DNA of 64,000 nucleotides from Athripsodes cinereus (Eukaryota; Arthropoda; Insecta; Trichoptera; Leptoceridae). The notes below the pieces were generated by a model. It was not told where the DNA came from, did not search any database, and saw nothing but the letters and a program-made list of their open reading frames with translations. A program made the position numbers and the translations under genes. Where the stretch lies: the NCBI GenBank assembly GCA_947579605.1, contig OX388312.1:26435313-26499312 (forward strand). Reading direction: 5' to 3'. Positions 47,936-58,655 of the stretch are shown here, in pieces; within the stretch, counting starts at the first letter, position 1; each line of letters starts with the position of its first letter.

Positions 47936-50128
47936 ATGCATCCATGGTCAGCATCATGAATATGTTTTAAGATTTTCTTATTTCAAACTGTAAGAAACAT
48001 AATATGTGCCAAGGCTTTACTCAGTATTTAATGTTCCTTCATAATATGAAAAAGCAGCATGCCATAGTATTTACCTACACACTAGGTATAATATAAATAA
48101 TACATATTATAATCGCATAACTAACTACTCAAGCTCTCGCGTGCACACCTACCCTTTACAGGATAACAAACTAGTTTGATCGTACATACATACAAAGTAG
48201 ATATGTGAAATTAATATATTTGCATATTTCCGCTTTTCAATCAGTTCATTTATCATTCTCTCCCTTGCTTTATCGATCAGCCACGTACGTTGGTACAATA
48301 CATACACACACACGTACATAGTAGTTACCTACTGAAATTCCACACAATATCAACAGCCTATATAGCGCTTTCTACGTTAAGTAACTTACAGACAAAATAC
48401 AGATTCAAATAATAATATGTAATATTGTCGTCGTGATTTCGTTCAAAATTGGTTAGTTCAATATGTTCAAACTTGATATGTAATCTTGAACCTGTTACAC
48501 GTTGAATTCAATAAGATACTAAAAGCGATTGTGCCATGCAAAGCTTTATCTTGTTGTAGATTCAGTGATTCTATGATATCTCTCATAATATACAATATAC
48601 AGTCGTACTAACAAATATAATGGATATTTAAACCTGTCTCACAAAGCTATCTGAAATTAACCCCGATTAAATGAAAAACTATTCTCTGAAAACAAATTGT
48701 TTGATGGCAAAACTACTCAATATTTTATCGAAAATACCACTTTTCGTCAATATTTATGTATATTTTCATGATATTTGAATTTTTAAATGACAACTGTTGT
48801 GGGATAGTCACAATACGCAACATTTGAAATTAGAAACGAATAATATTTTGATCCTGACATGATCTGTGTGAGTAATGTTAGACTGGTTTGACAATTGAAA
48901 TAATAGTTATTCTTTATTTGTGAGTGCGACTGATAGACTGTCTATTTTTTTGGGCCCGAAATAATAATATACCCTTTGCATACTTAGTTAGTACATTACG
49001 AAAGTCATTTTTGCTATCTCCAGAATATTATTATCATTTTGCCACGTCATCCAAGGGTTGAAATTTTGCGGGGCACACTCGTAATTTAGGTCAGAACGAA
49101 TCTTCTACAATATTATCTAAAGCACAGATGATCAATAAGAGATTTGTAAAATAAACCTTTAAATAAAATAGGGAACTAGATAACATACCTATATATTTTC
49201 CCTTAAATTTAAGAAACATTCTTTATGAATCAGTAAGTTTTTGTCGAAATCTTTGTTCATTAGATCTGTTTATTTGTCTGTTATAATCATATTGGATTTA
49301 CAATAGACAAACAAAAACATTGCATTTGAACGCAAATAACATTACATAGGTAGAAACTTGTACCACTTATAACCTATACATTAAATAATTATACACCTTT
49401 CTATATAAAAATCCAGAATAAACCATTTTTTATGACAATTAAAGATTGGTATGTATGTTATTTACACCAAATTTATCCACTCTACCCCACTTTTGACAGT
49501 AGAGGGCGGTATGGTATCTATGTATAGATAGATAAATAATGTATCTCTGGTATATTCAATACTTCAGCTGCCTTTAGAATAAATTGTTGGGTAAATAAAT
49601 AAACATGTTTTTGTAGTAATGAAATGTGAGCGAATAAATAGGCATAAATAATTTTCGGTAAAATATAATTTCTTGTGTATAATTCTACAAAACGACCAAA
49701 TAATCATTTTTTTATTTTTTTATAAAACATTATATACTTTCATCATTATATTATACTTTATTGAGAAAAAAGCTTTTCAAAAAAGCACATCAAAGTGGTA
49801 GTTCAAAAAACAGCATCAAAGAGTCAGTAAATGAGTAAACAGTCCTTTTGCAAGCAGAACATTTTTTTTCACGTTCGACAACAGACAGTCAAAATAATTT
49901 TAAAAAAATGTTTCATACCTAAGTACAAAAATGTCTATGAATTATAAAAAAATTGTGAGTTTAGGGGAAATATTTTATAACTCTTAATTATGTACTTAAC
50001 CAATAAATTAATTATTTTCAATGTCTACATACATATTCCATAACGGATAACTTTCATATGGGGGGTATCCAGTAGTCAAACTGTAGACATTTCATTGAAG
50101 TAGTTAGTCTTTTTGTGGCTTAAAAATA
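47936..50128. other. AT-rich DNA, no gene seen
   Basis: No recognisable feature. Confidence 0.5.
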
Positions 50129-50138
50129 AGATTTTTAT
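50129..50138. repeat. 10-bp target duplication, left
   Basis: AGATTTTTAT, repeated at 50693-50702. Confidence 0.8.
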
Positions 50139-50692
50139 ACTATTACTATACTATACCCTCACGCCGTGTCCCAAGTGGGGTAGGCAGAGAGAACGGAACG
50201 CCAAACAGATCTATCTTTACACACTTCCTTCGCTTCCTCCACGTTCATACAGTTTCTCATACACGCACGTCGGTTCCTCTTACTCAACACGCGGCCGTCC
50301 CTGAGAATTTGATCCACGTGATCAAGCCACGTGGTTCTCGGACGCCCGCGTTTCCTCACACCCTTTCTTTCAGATAAGTATATCCTCTTTGTCATTCTTA
50401 CCTCGTTCATTCGTTCAACATGCCCAAACCACCGTAGTTTATTCACGAGCATTCTGTCCACAACACTCTTCTTGCATCCGCTCATTCTTCTAATATCCTC
50501 ATTCTTCACTCTATCACGCAGCGTTTTACCAACCATTTTTCTCAACGATCGCATCTTTACTGCACTTATTCCACTTTCGTCCTTCTTCAACCATGTCCAT
50601 GTCTCGCTTGCATACGTAAATGACGGTACCAGAATGTTATTGTGCACCAGCATTTTAGCCATGTTCGACACATTGCCATTGCTGACAAAGAC
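50139..50692 (-). mobile_element. 5'-truncated LINE insertion with open C-terminal ORF
   Basis: Flanked by AGATTTTTAT on both sides. The minus strand is open to the stop at 50159-50161 and starts already in frame at the truncation point. It reads GNVSNMAKMLVHNNILVP, ASETWTWLKKDESGIS, VKMRSLRKMVGKTLRDRVKN, LRWFGHVERMNEVRMTKRIY, GRPRTTWLDHVDQILRDG, CMNVEEAKEVCKDRSVWRS, VLSAYPTWDTA. This is the region after the polymerase palm of a non-LTR reverse transcriptase. With no stop or frameshift in about 175 codons, it is a young insertion. The 3' end is GGCGTGAGGGTATAG plus a short TA(A)TAG tail. Confidence 0.9.
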
Positions 50693-50702
50693 AGATTTTT
50701 AT
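50693..50702. repeat. 10-bp target duplication, right
   Basis: AGATTTTTAT, the partner of 50129-50138. Confidence 0.8.
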
Positions 50703-51035
50703 TACAAGTGTCATAACTAATACAAGAATTGAAGATTAAAAGTGATGTTTACTAATGCAATAGGGAATACAGTTACTGTGTTGAAGTCGATATCTTCAAC
50801 GATTCGGAGTAAATTTGCTGCCAGCGGGTTTTTTCGAAGGTAAATGCTTTACATTATTCCGTTTTTATTTTAATTGTCTCTTATATTATGTTAATTGTGT
50901 TTATTTCTAGTAGGTATCTATGTTTTTTTGTGTTATTGTATGTACTGTAAAGGCTGTTTAGCCGTATATTTTGTTAGTAAATAAATAAATACCTACACCA
51001 TTACTGTTGAAGCTTATAGATGTATCACGAATACT
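50703..51035. other. AT-rich DNA with possible LINE tail
   Basis: 50945-50990 holds GTACTGTAAAGGCTGTTTAG followed by CCGTATATTTTGTTAG and a (TAAA)n run. It resembles the tail near 22900-22960. Confidence 0.4.
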
Positions 51036-51112
51036 TGCCATATACAAGACAATCGAAAACTTACAGAAGACAGTGGGAAGTCTATGCTTTGTCGAGGACC
51101 CCTCATAAAATA
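51036..51112 (-). repeat. Family A retroposon, 5' scrap
   Basis: On the minus strand it shows GAGG.GTCCTCGACAAAGCAT, CTTCCCACTGTCTTCTGTAA and GTTTTCGATTGTC, which match the family head. The rest is missing. Confidence 0.5.
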
Positions 51113-51387
51113 TAAATAAGTATTACTCACATAAATAATGTAGGCAAGTTTAGTTACTTAGCGATTGCTTTTGATGAAATCATACAATTGTAATAAAAAG
51201 TATCAAGAAATTTCTAAGAAGATTCAATCTTATTTCAATATTTTTTGATACAATAATAATTCTTAAGTACATAAAACACGTGCCGTTGAAAATTTTCGAA
51301 GAACTTCGTTAGATAATATTTAAAGCATTATAAAACTCTACTTGTTAAACTCGTCAATTTAAAGTTCTTTTTACAATACCATATACA

Positions 51388-51632
51388 GTCGGCCGGTGTG
51401 GCGCGGAGGTAACGCTCTTGCCTTTGAGTCACGAGGTCCCGGGTTCGATTCCCGACCAGGGCAGATTGAGGAATGACCTTTTTCAAATTGTCCTGGGTCT
51501 GGGTGTTATATGTATATGTGTTCAGTGCATTGTATATATGTATGTGTATCGTCGTGTTAGTACCCAAAATACAAGATTCATATCTTAGTTTGGGACTAGC
51601 TCGGTCTGTATGAAATAAAAAAATAAATATAA
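51388..51632 (+). repeat. SINE B (tRNA-derived), best copy
   Basis: A box TGGCGCGGAGG at 51399-51409 and B box GGTTCGATTCC at 51442-51452 form a clear internal pol III promoter. The body is GAGGAATGACCTTTTTCAAA, TTGTCCTGGGTCTGGGTGTT, then GTTAGTACCCAAAATACAAG and TTTGGGACTAGCTCGG, with an A-rich tail. The 79-codon ORF on the opposite strand is an artefact. A convincing target duplication is not visible. Confidence 0.9.
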
Positions 51633-52390
51633 CAGAATTAAGATTCTCAAAATCTAACTAGTTTTTGGACTCCATTGAAATTGTATTACAAATGATTGTC
51701 GGTTGATCTAGATGCTTTTAATCAATTGAACACGAAAATACACGTGATAATATGTATTATATTCTTACACGTCCTATATTATAGTGCTCGTAACCATATT
51801 CTATTTTGTCTCCAAAATGGTCGTATGGATATAATAAGTGACTTTATAATCAATAAAGTTGTACGGGCAACGAACGAATTGTCAACTAATATCGACATAC
51901 ATAATATTTGACACTACCTAAAACGAATTTACTGAGATAATTGATTTACTGCTGTAATATACATAACTATTATAGCCGCAAAAGCTTTAAACTAATTATA
52001 ATTTATTGAATGAACGAATGTATAAGATTATGCAATATATATTTATTAAAAAAAAATACGAAAATATACCAAATATGTAAATTTAAGAAATAACAAAAAA
52101 AAACACACCAATGTGACCTAGAATCTACAAATAAAAAATAAAATAAAAATATTCTTTAGCTGTAATTTATTCATCATTAATTATTTCATCCGCCTACATA
52201 CTCTCGGGACGTGGTTTATTTTTATTCGTTTAAAATAATTTTTGAAGCACTAACAAAATGGCAAATTAGAATATTACTTCGTAGGTACATAATTCGCTTC
52301 TCGGATAAAATCAGCAGTAGATACATAGTTGGATTTCGAATCACATCACAAATCAATTCTCACTGCTTAAGAAATGACAATAATGAGTCT
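51633..52390. other. AT-rich DNA, no gene seen
   Basis: Nothing recognised between SINE B and the next family A copy. Confidence 0.5.
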
Positions 52391-52399
52391 GAAATTCTC
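52391..52399. repeat. 9-bp target duplication, left
   Basis: GAAATTCTC, repeated at 52571-52579. Confidence 0.75.
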
Positions 52400-52570
52400 T
52401 CTGAAATTGTACATCTTAAATTCAGCGATGAGGTTTGCCACCCATCCTGAATGTCTTAATTTTATACTGGCACGAAGAGGACAGCTTGCGTGTTTCTTAC
52501 ATGCAGCTGGTCTGCTGGTTACCCCACTTGTGGGATATGCCGTGATGGTATAGTAGTAGTAGTAGTAGTA
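52400..52570 (+). mobile_element. Family A retroposon, 5'-truncated, with target duplication
   Basis: Starts in the ACATCTTAAATTCAGCGATG block and runs through CACCCATCCTGAATGTCTTA, TTTTATACTGGCACGAAGAG, GTTTCTTACATGCAGCTGG and CCCCACTTGTGGGATATGCC to a clean (TAG)n tail at 52552-52570. The 9-mer GAAATTCTC stands at 52391-52399 and 52571-52579. Very similar to the reference copy, so fairly recent. Confidence 0.85.
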
Positions 52571-52579
52571 GAAATTCTC
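52571..52579. repeat. 9-bp target duplication, right
   Basis: GAAATTCTC, the partner of 52391-52399. Confidence 0.75.
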
Positions 52580-53683
52580 CCTCTTATTCACAGACTTTAA
52601 TCAACTAATATAATAATATATTCTCGTATAGTTATTTTAGAGCATCTTTGTATTTTAACCATATGCCTATTTGAATATACAATTATGTAGTAGGCATTGA
52701 TATGATTCTTATAGTAATAGGGAAATATATGCCTCCATATGCAAACTTGCACCCGTTGAGTGTACTCCTTGATATTATTATTATTATGCATTATGACATG
52801 CCTTATTTATTCACAAAGATATTGTTACACTTCATAATACACCAAGTCCACGTTTGTCTAAAAAAGATTATCTTAATTTCATCACATTAAAAAATATTAT
52901 AGTCTATAATATTTTCAATACTTTATTTGCTCTTCCGGGACACAAAAATGTTTTATACAACAAATAGTTAATTAATTCTCCAATTACACCACATATTGAC
53001 AAATTAATTATGTGGATATGTTGCATCAACAAGTATGTATGTATTTTCTTTTATCATTTCTGATGATACTGGCTGTTTTTTTCAATTAAAAGTATTTTTT
53101 GATTGCAACCCCTCAAGGCAGCTAGTAATCATTGGAGTTGATTTACATGACAATTCTTCAATCAGGTAGATTAGTAGCTACATGAAATATTTGTTGTAAG
53201 TACACATTTAACAATTGTTTCGTGGATAGGCAGGTATGTATTGAACGATATCGGAAAAATAAATAAAAAACCATAGCAGGTTATCAAACTAATGGCAGTT
53301 GTAATACTTTTGTAGGGTAAACAATTTTGCGAATGGCCGGTCAAAAATAAGGTCAATTTTTTTTTAAGAGTTTGTTAGAATAACAAAATGTACATAGGAA
53401 AAGAGATGTTCAAACATCCGGTTACTGTATGTAAATGAAATTGGATGTATCTACATAAATAAACGCGGGTAATTAAAATTATTAATTAAGTATTGAAAAT
53501 ATACATCAATAATACAAATGCATTTATTAAAATTCAACACATAGGTATACACAAAGTTTTTGCTTAGAGAAGTGTAATATTTAAACGATTTAATTTTAAA
53601 AAATCCAACTTCAAAATACTAGCACCATTTTTGCACTGAAAATAATTCGGGTGCTCTTATTTACATTCGTTCATTTCATTACA
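52580..53683. other. AT-rich DNA, no gene seen
   Basis: Nothing recognised. Confidence 0.5.
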
Positions 53684-53768
53684 TCACGGCATATCACACA
53701 AGTGGGGTAGCCAGCGGATTTACCGAACATAACAAACATGCAAGTTGCCCTCTCTTCGCGAATAAAAG
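53684..53768 (-). repeat. Family A retroposon, 3' fragment
   Basis: The plus strand shows the inverse of the 3' end: CATCACGGCATATCACACAA, GTGGGGTAGCCAGCGGAT, AACAAACATGCAAGTTGCCC. The 5' two thirds are absent. Confidence 0.7.
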
Positions 53769-54380
53769 TAATGGCATTAACTTTCGCTGTCCTATGATGT
53801 ACACTACGTTGACATTGCCCCTTATTGTGTGAATATCTTCGTTAATACGCTAATCCCATTTATGATTATTTAAGCTAATCCTCCGTCATATATTTGTTAA
53901 TTGAATAAAAGAATCGCGAAATAAAAATATTTATTGGTTGCGACACAATAAAATATTTTGTAGTTGAATCCGGCGAAAATTTGTCGTATGCATATTTGTA
54001 TTTATGGCGCCAAAATGTGTATAACATACTTTATTGAACATGATGAATAATACTGGCGCTATGATCGACTCAAACTGTATTTTAGGTATGTTATTTTTAG
54101 TACAACATTTTGACACCGCGGCTCATCTTCGTCGCACTCCTGGCGACACATTAGCTGTGAGCGTGAGTCATTTCGTATCCTTGGTATGTTAGTGTTGTCT
54201 ACAGAGTGATAATAAAGTATTTGTGATCCCTAATTCCGATAAATATTTATTTACTTTTAATGTTATTTCAATTTTATAACACTCCTTTTAAGCATCCCAA
54301 TGCTCGTGTAAGGAATATTTTTTCATTCATTTACTTGTTATTTTATCAAAAATATATCCATTTTTAAAAAAAAAAAATAC
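53769..54380. other. Unassigned, with a GC-richer patch
   Basis: 54110-54180 is GC-richer (GACACCGCGGCTCATCTTCG, CACTCCTGGCGACACATTAG) and is followed by GATAATAAAGTATTTGTGAT. It might be the end of an LTR or transcript, but no partner sequence was found. Confidence 0.4.
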
Positions 54381-54479
54381 ATATCTGGGTTTTTTTAAAA
54401 ACCCAAATAAAACCTTATACACCTTTCACAGTAAGCTAAAAGCTTGTGTCGTGAACCCCGGACCCCTTGTTCACATTGT
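54381..54479 (-). repeat. SINE G copy, interrupted by the retrotransposon
   Basis: On the minus strand it reads GGGGTCCGGGGTTCACGACA (degenerate B box), CAAGCTTTTAGCTTACTGTG, AAAGGTGTATAAGG and ends AACCCAGATAT. The body matches 28397-28545. Its head continues into GAGCGCAATGTAGCA, which is the target sequence duplicated on the far side of the retrotransposon at 60253-60267. Confidence 0.65.
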
Positions 54480-54494
54480 TGCTACATTGCGCTC
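54480..54494. repeat. 15-bp target duplication at the element's 3' end
   Basis: TGCTACATTGCGCTC, identical to 60253-60267. The adjoining bases differ, so the repeat is exactly 15 bp. Confidence 0.9.
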
Positions 54495-54911
54495 TTCTTC
54501 TTTTTCTTTTCGGCAAGGCACCCGACATCGAGTGAATTATGCCTATATACTCACTGCTGTGAGTACAATGTCTTAACGTAGTGGGTATTCATTAGTACAT
54601 AGCTACATAGTAACTGTCGTTTCAGTCGCCACGTGCGGCAAGTACATCTCAAGGGCATTGGGATCAATGAACTCCCCGCCCGAGTAACCAATACATGCAC
54701 ACCGCTTGTGTGGCGACATCGTTGCAATCACAGGGCCGTTTTCAGGAATATATTTGATGTTAAACACATCGTAGTCTTACAAAAAAAAAATCTTTGTCAA
54801 AATTTATTATTATTTTTATAATAATAATTTGTTTCAAAAACATTTACTATAAAACAATTCATCACTAGGTATAATTTATTATTGAAATTTATTCTTATTA
54901 AAATTAATAAT
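54495..54911 (-). other. 3' UTR and A-rich tail of the retrotransposon
   Basis: About 417 bp between the ORF2 stop and the target duplication. It includes GTCGGGTGCCTTGCCGAAAA followed by the A/GAA-rich tail. The 62-codon plus-strand ORF inside it is incidental. No AATAAA is obvious close to the tail. Confidence 0.8.
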
Positions 54912-57900
54912 TTAGATGTTCTTATTAAATTTTTTAAGGTGATTTATTAAGGCTAGGTTCACTTTATTACAATTTTGGGCCAAAAGAGAATGGACAGAAA
55001 TGGGAAAATTAAAACCCAACTTCCTAATCGTCTGAGAAAATTCTTGATTAGGTAGGAGTGGGCAACCAAAGAAAACGTGGTCCAGAGTTTCCGTGTCCTC
55101 CCCGCATTCGCACATAGGGGAATCCAGAATATTGATTCTGGCCAAATGAGAGGCAATAACACAATGTCCTATCCTCATTCTACAGAGAAGCGAAATGTTT
55201 AATTTTGGCCATTTTGTTTCTTGAAACCAAGGTTGCGAGGGGATTGAAGGCTGAATTCCTTTATAATGAGACCCAGATACAGACCCGATAAATGAATAAT
55301 TCCACTTCTCATAAATTTTATCTCTTACAACACCCAGACAATCTCCTATAGGAAGTACAAATGCATTTGGCAATATACCACAAGAACATGCTTCCTTAGC
55401 CAGAATATCTACTTTCTCGTTTCCAGCAATACCCACATGAGAAGGGATCCAAGCAATCACCAACTCAATATTTTTACTTGATGCCTCGAACATCAATCTT
55501 AAAATATCGTGGATTATACAATTATTTGATGACAAACTACCCTTTCGCCCTAGAAGAGATACGAGGCTAAGGGAATCAGTAAAGACAATTGCCCGTGAAA
55601 GTAATCTTTCGACAATTACCCCTAACGCCTCTCTGAGAGCTAAACATTCTGCTGTAAAAACAGATGCAGAAGATGGGAGTTGAAATTGAAGTTCGACTTG
55701 AAGAGAAGGAGAGTAAACAGCCGATCCACATTCATTTGTATGAGATTTAGACCCATCCGTAAAGAAGATCGTATGGGCAGGCCATTCACTATTCACTCTA
55801 TGAAGGAAAAGGATATTCACGACCTGCGGGCTCAATGTAAAAACTGATTTATCCAAACCTATCGAATCAACAATATTGCATGCCTGCAATGAATAATTGA
55901 ATGGAATAGAATGATGAGTTGAAGGTGTAAGGTGAATTGAAGAAGAGAAACTTTGGGTTACATACTCCCAAGAGGAGCACAAAAGAGGGTACTTTCTATT
56001 ACGCCAATAAGGAGAATTTAAGCAAAGCTCCAACAATGTTTGTAATTTGAGGAGCAACATATGAGGACCCATGCTCAATCTCCTCAAAACGAATTTGTGA
56101 GATAGAAAAACTCGCCTTAGGCAAAGGGGCATCTCTACACACTCTGCCTGCAAGGCTATTATTGGAGACGATCTCATGGCTCCCAGTATCAGTCTCAGGC
56201 ATTTATTCTGAACTCTTTCTAGTTTTGCGCTTAAATAATTTGGAAGGGGATCCATTAGGAAGCATGCATAGTCGATGAGGCTTCGGATGAGGGATGAGTA
56301 AAGCATTCTCATAGTAGTCGGGTGGGCCCCCCACCAGACTCTAGAAACCGCTCTGAGGATGTTTATATTTTTTTCGCACTTGGCTATTATATTGTCAATA
56401 TGAAGGTTCCAAGAGAGTTTTCTGTGCAAAGTGACCCCCAAAAACTTTATTGATTCACAACTTGAAATAGTGGAATTGTTGCACTTTAAAGATATATTGG
56501 AGGGTTTATGTTTGTTTGAGAAAACAACGAGTTGGCTTTTGGAAGGTGAAAGAGTCATACCATTGGCACTAAACCATTCACCTAAGAGATTAAGGGATGC
56601 TTCAAGTTTCTCACCCGCAGTGAGCGTGGAACCAACAGAACAATAGATAACGAAGTCATCTGCGTATTGTAGTATATTGACTTCAGGAGGCAGAGCGTTT
56701 CCAATGTCGTGAGTGTATAGATTAAAAAGAATTGGGCTAAGCGCCGATCCTTGTGGGAGTCCTTTATACACTTTTCTTTCGACAAGCCCATGGAAGGAGT
56801 TAATTAGCATACTCCTTTCGCACATTATGTTAAAAATAAGACAACATAATGAATTGGGTAAGCCCGCAGATGACATTTTCTGAAACAATACAGGTAAGAG
56901 AACGCTATCATATGCCCCACAAATATCTAGGAAACAGGCCGCTAGATCACTCTTATTAGATCTTGCAATGTGTATATCAGTTACTAGAATACTCAAGTTA
57001 TCCATACAAGATCTTCCCTTTCTAAATCCAAATTGAAAGGAGGGAAATGTACCAGAGTTTTCAAAAAAATATTCCAGTCTTTTTTTTAACATGCGTTCTA
57101 GGATCTTCAAAAAGCAACAAGACAATGCGATTGGGCGATATGATGAAGGTAGAGAAGGGTTTTTTCCGGGCTTAAGGATTGGAACAATGGATTGCCTTTT
57201 CCAGGAAGAAGGAATGTTTCCACTCCTCAGTATTAAATTATATAATTCCAATAGTTTTATTAAAAGAAGTTTAGGAGCATGTCGGAAAAAAGAGTATGGT
57301 ATGAGATCAGGTCCGGGAGAAGAATCCCCTGCAGAGTGAACGGCGGAAGACAGTTCATCAAATGAGAAAGGAGATGAAAGTACATTAGATTGCTCCTGAG
57401 ATGTAGGACTTCTTTGAAGTTCCAGCATTTCAGGTGCGTATGCTGGGGACAAGTTATCTATAAAGTTTTCAATCCATGGACCTATCTTGGTTTGTCTTTG
57501 GTTTGGGGAGAAAGAACCTCTAAATCGTCGAATGGATTCCCACACATCCGATGAAGGTGTGTCAGGGGATAAAGAAGTGCAAAAATCTTGCCAACCTTTT
57601 CTTTTCTTTTTCCTGAGAAATTTTTTGGTACGAGCTTGCACATTCCGAACGAGTAAAAAGTTTTCCCAAGACATATTGTTTTTAAAAGATTTAATCACTG
57701 CCTTTCTTTGTTCGACTGCCTCCGAACATTCCTTGTCCCACCAAGGAGGGGATGTTTTGCGGGGCTTTCGATTAGAGGACATTGGTATAGAGGCTGTTGC
57801 AGCACGTAAAATCACATCATGGATTCCGTTCGCAAATTCGTCGACCCCCTGATGCTCACCCTGCACACCAGCGACATCCAATAGAATGTGATTCTGAAAT

Positions 57901-58655
57901 TCATCCCAATTAGCTTTCTTTGTAATAAATTTACTCCTAAATGGGCCATTTGAGGAGCTTTTGGAGGTTACTTTTAAATCAATGATTATGGGAAAGTGGT
58001 CACTGGAGAGCGGGTCCTCAAGGATTTCCCATGTTGACATAGGAGCAATGTCCGCAGTACAGATTGATATATCTACCGCACTTTGTCTCTGATTTGGATT
58101 TGAGAAGCGAGTGGGATCTCCACTATTAAGGATACAGAGATTAAAGTCATCTGTCCAGGTCAGAATAGCCTTTCCTGGAGAGTCCAGGGACTGGCTTCCC
58201 CAGGAGGGAGCATGAGCATTGAGATCTCCCAGGATCATGTAAGATGGGGAAAGTTCTGAAATGATTTCAGACCAGAAGCTCCTGTCGAAATTAGTTCTGG
58301 GAGGAGCGTATACGGACACTACAGATATATTATTGATTTTCGCTGCCACCAACTGTATATTTGATGGAATATTCAGAGAAATCCTTTTGAACTCAAGAGA
58401 GTCCCTTACTAAAAGAGCTGCTCCTCCCCTGCCATCCAAGCGATCATCTCTAAAACAGGAATAACCTGGGAAAGATACAAACGAATCGTGCGAAAACCAT
58501 GTCTCTGATAAAGCAGCTACATCAATGTTATGAGTTTTGAGCAAAAACAGAATGTCATCTCTGTTGGAAACTGCACTACGGCAGTTCCACTGAAGGATGG
58601 ATAAATTAGAAAGCTTACTTTTCGAGATGCTGGTTATGTTCGTTGCGTTGGCCAT
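54912..58655 (-). CDS. Retrotransposon ORF2: endonuclease, reverse transcriptase, RNase H
   Basis: This 1,247-residue polyprotein performs target-primed reverse transcription. An AP-type endonuclease (about 15-230) shows QWNCRS, SETW (E51), GDLNAHAP (D144) and SDH (219-220). The reverse transcriptase (about 480-770) shows ILKPGK, SYRPIAL, FGFRKGRSC, FLDICGAYD (D577), GLPQGSALSPILF and YADD (664-667). RNase H (about 960-1090) has FTDGS (D967), TAEC (E1003), FTDS (D1027), and WIPSHVG...NEKVD (H1073, D1083). A C-terminal CCHC follows (C1182, C1184, H1193, C1198). The length is normal for the group and no catalytic residue is lost. Its ATG overlaps the end of ORF1 by 41 nt in the +1 frame, so reinitiation or coupled translation is likely. 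Confidence 0.95.
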   Translation of the reverse strand: MANATNITSISKSKLSNLSILQWNCRSAVSNRDDILFLLKTHNIDVAALSETWFSHDSFVSFPGYSCFRDDRLDGRGGAALLVRDSLEFKRISLNIPSNIQLVAAKINNISVVSVYAPPRTNFDRSFWSEIISELSPSYMILGDLNAHAPSWGSQSLDSPGKAILTWTDDFNLCILNSGDPTRFSNPNQRQSAVDISICTADIAPMSTWEILEDPLSSDHFPIIIDLKVTSKSSSNGPFRSKFITKKANWDEFQNHILLDVAGVQGEHQGVDEFANGIHDVILRAATASIPMSSNRKPRKTSPPWWDKECSEAVEQRKAVIKSFKNNMSWENFLLVRNVQARTKKFLRKKKRKGWQDFCTSLSPDTPSSDVWESIRRFRGSFSPNQRQTKIGPWIENFIDNLSPAYAPEMLELQRSPTSQEQSNVLSSPFSFDELSSAVHSAGDSSPGPDLIPYSFFRHAPKLLLIKLLELYNLILRSGNIPSSWKRQSIVPILKPGKNPSLPSSYRPIALSCCFLKILERMLKKRLEYFFENSGTFPSFQFGFRKGRSCMDNLSILVTDIHIARSNKSDLAACFLDICGAYDSVLLPVLFQKMSSAGLPNSLCCLIFNIMCERSMLINSFHGLVERKVYKGLPQGSALSPILFNLYTHDIGNALPPEVNILQYADDFVIYCSVGSTLTAGEKLEASLNLLGEWFSANGMTLSPSKSQLVVFSNKHKPSNISLKCNNSTISSCESIKFLGVTLHRKLSWNLHIDNIIAKCEKNINILRAVSRVWWGAHPTTMRMLYSSLIRSLIDYACFLMDPLPNYLSAKLERVQNKCLRLILGAMRSSPIIALQAECVEMPLCLRRVFLSHKFVLRRLSMGPHMLLLKLQTLLELCLNSPYWRNRKYPLLCSSWEYVTQSFSSSIHLTPSTHHSIPFNYSLQACNIVDSIGLDKSVFTLSPQVVNILFLHRVNSEWPAHTIFFTDGSKSHTNECGSAVYSPSLQVELQFQLPSSASVFTAECLALREALGVIVERLLSRAIVFTDSLSLVSLLGRKGSLSSNNCIIHDILRLMFEASSKNIELVIAWIPSHVGIAGNEKVDILAKEACSCGILPNAFVLPIGDCLGVVRDKIYEKWNYSFIGSVSGSHYKGIQPSIPSQPWFQETKWPKLNISLLCRMRIGHCVIASHLARINILDSPMCECGEDTETLDHVFFGCPLLPNQEFSQTIRKLGFNFPISVHSLLAQNCNKVNLALINHLKKFNKNI

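Noticed and set aside
50331..50720. 129-codon plus-strand ORF
   Set aside because: Antisense shadow of the LINE reverse transcriptase frame on the minus strand, which carries the recognisable motifs.
51442..51452. tRNA gene suggested by clean A and B boxes
   Set aside because: No cloverleaf can be closed and the unit continues into a SINE body repeated at 11670, so it is a tRNA-derived SINE.
51328..51567. 79-codon minus-strand ORF (and the similar one at 11622-11861)
   Set aside because: Both are antisense readings of SINE B copies, which explains their similarity to each other.
54780..54830. Retrotransposon 3' end at the A run and TTATTATT stretch
   Set aside because: An alternative boundary with (TAA)n-like tail was considered, but only the end at 54495 gives a perfect 15-bp duplication with the 5' side and an A-rich tail in the right orientation.
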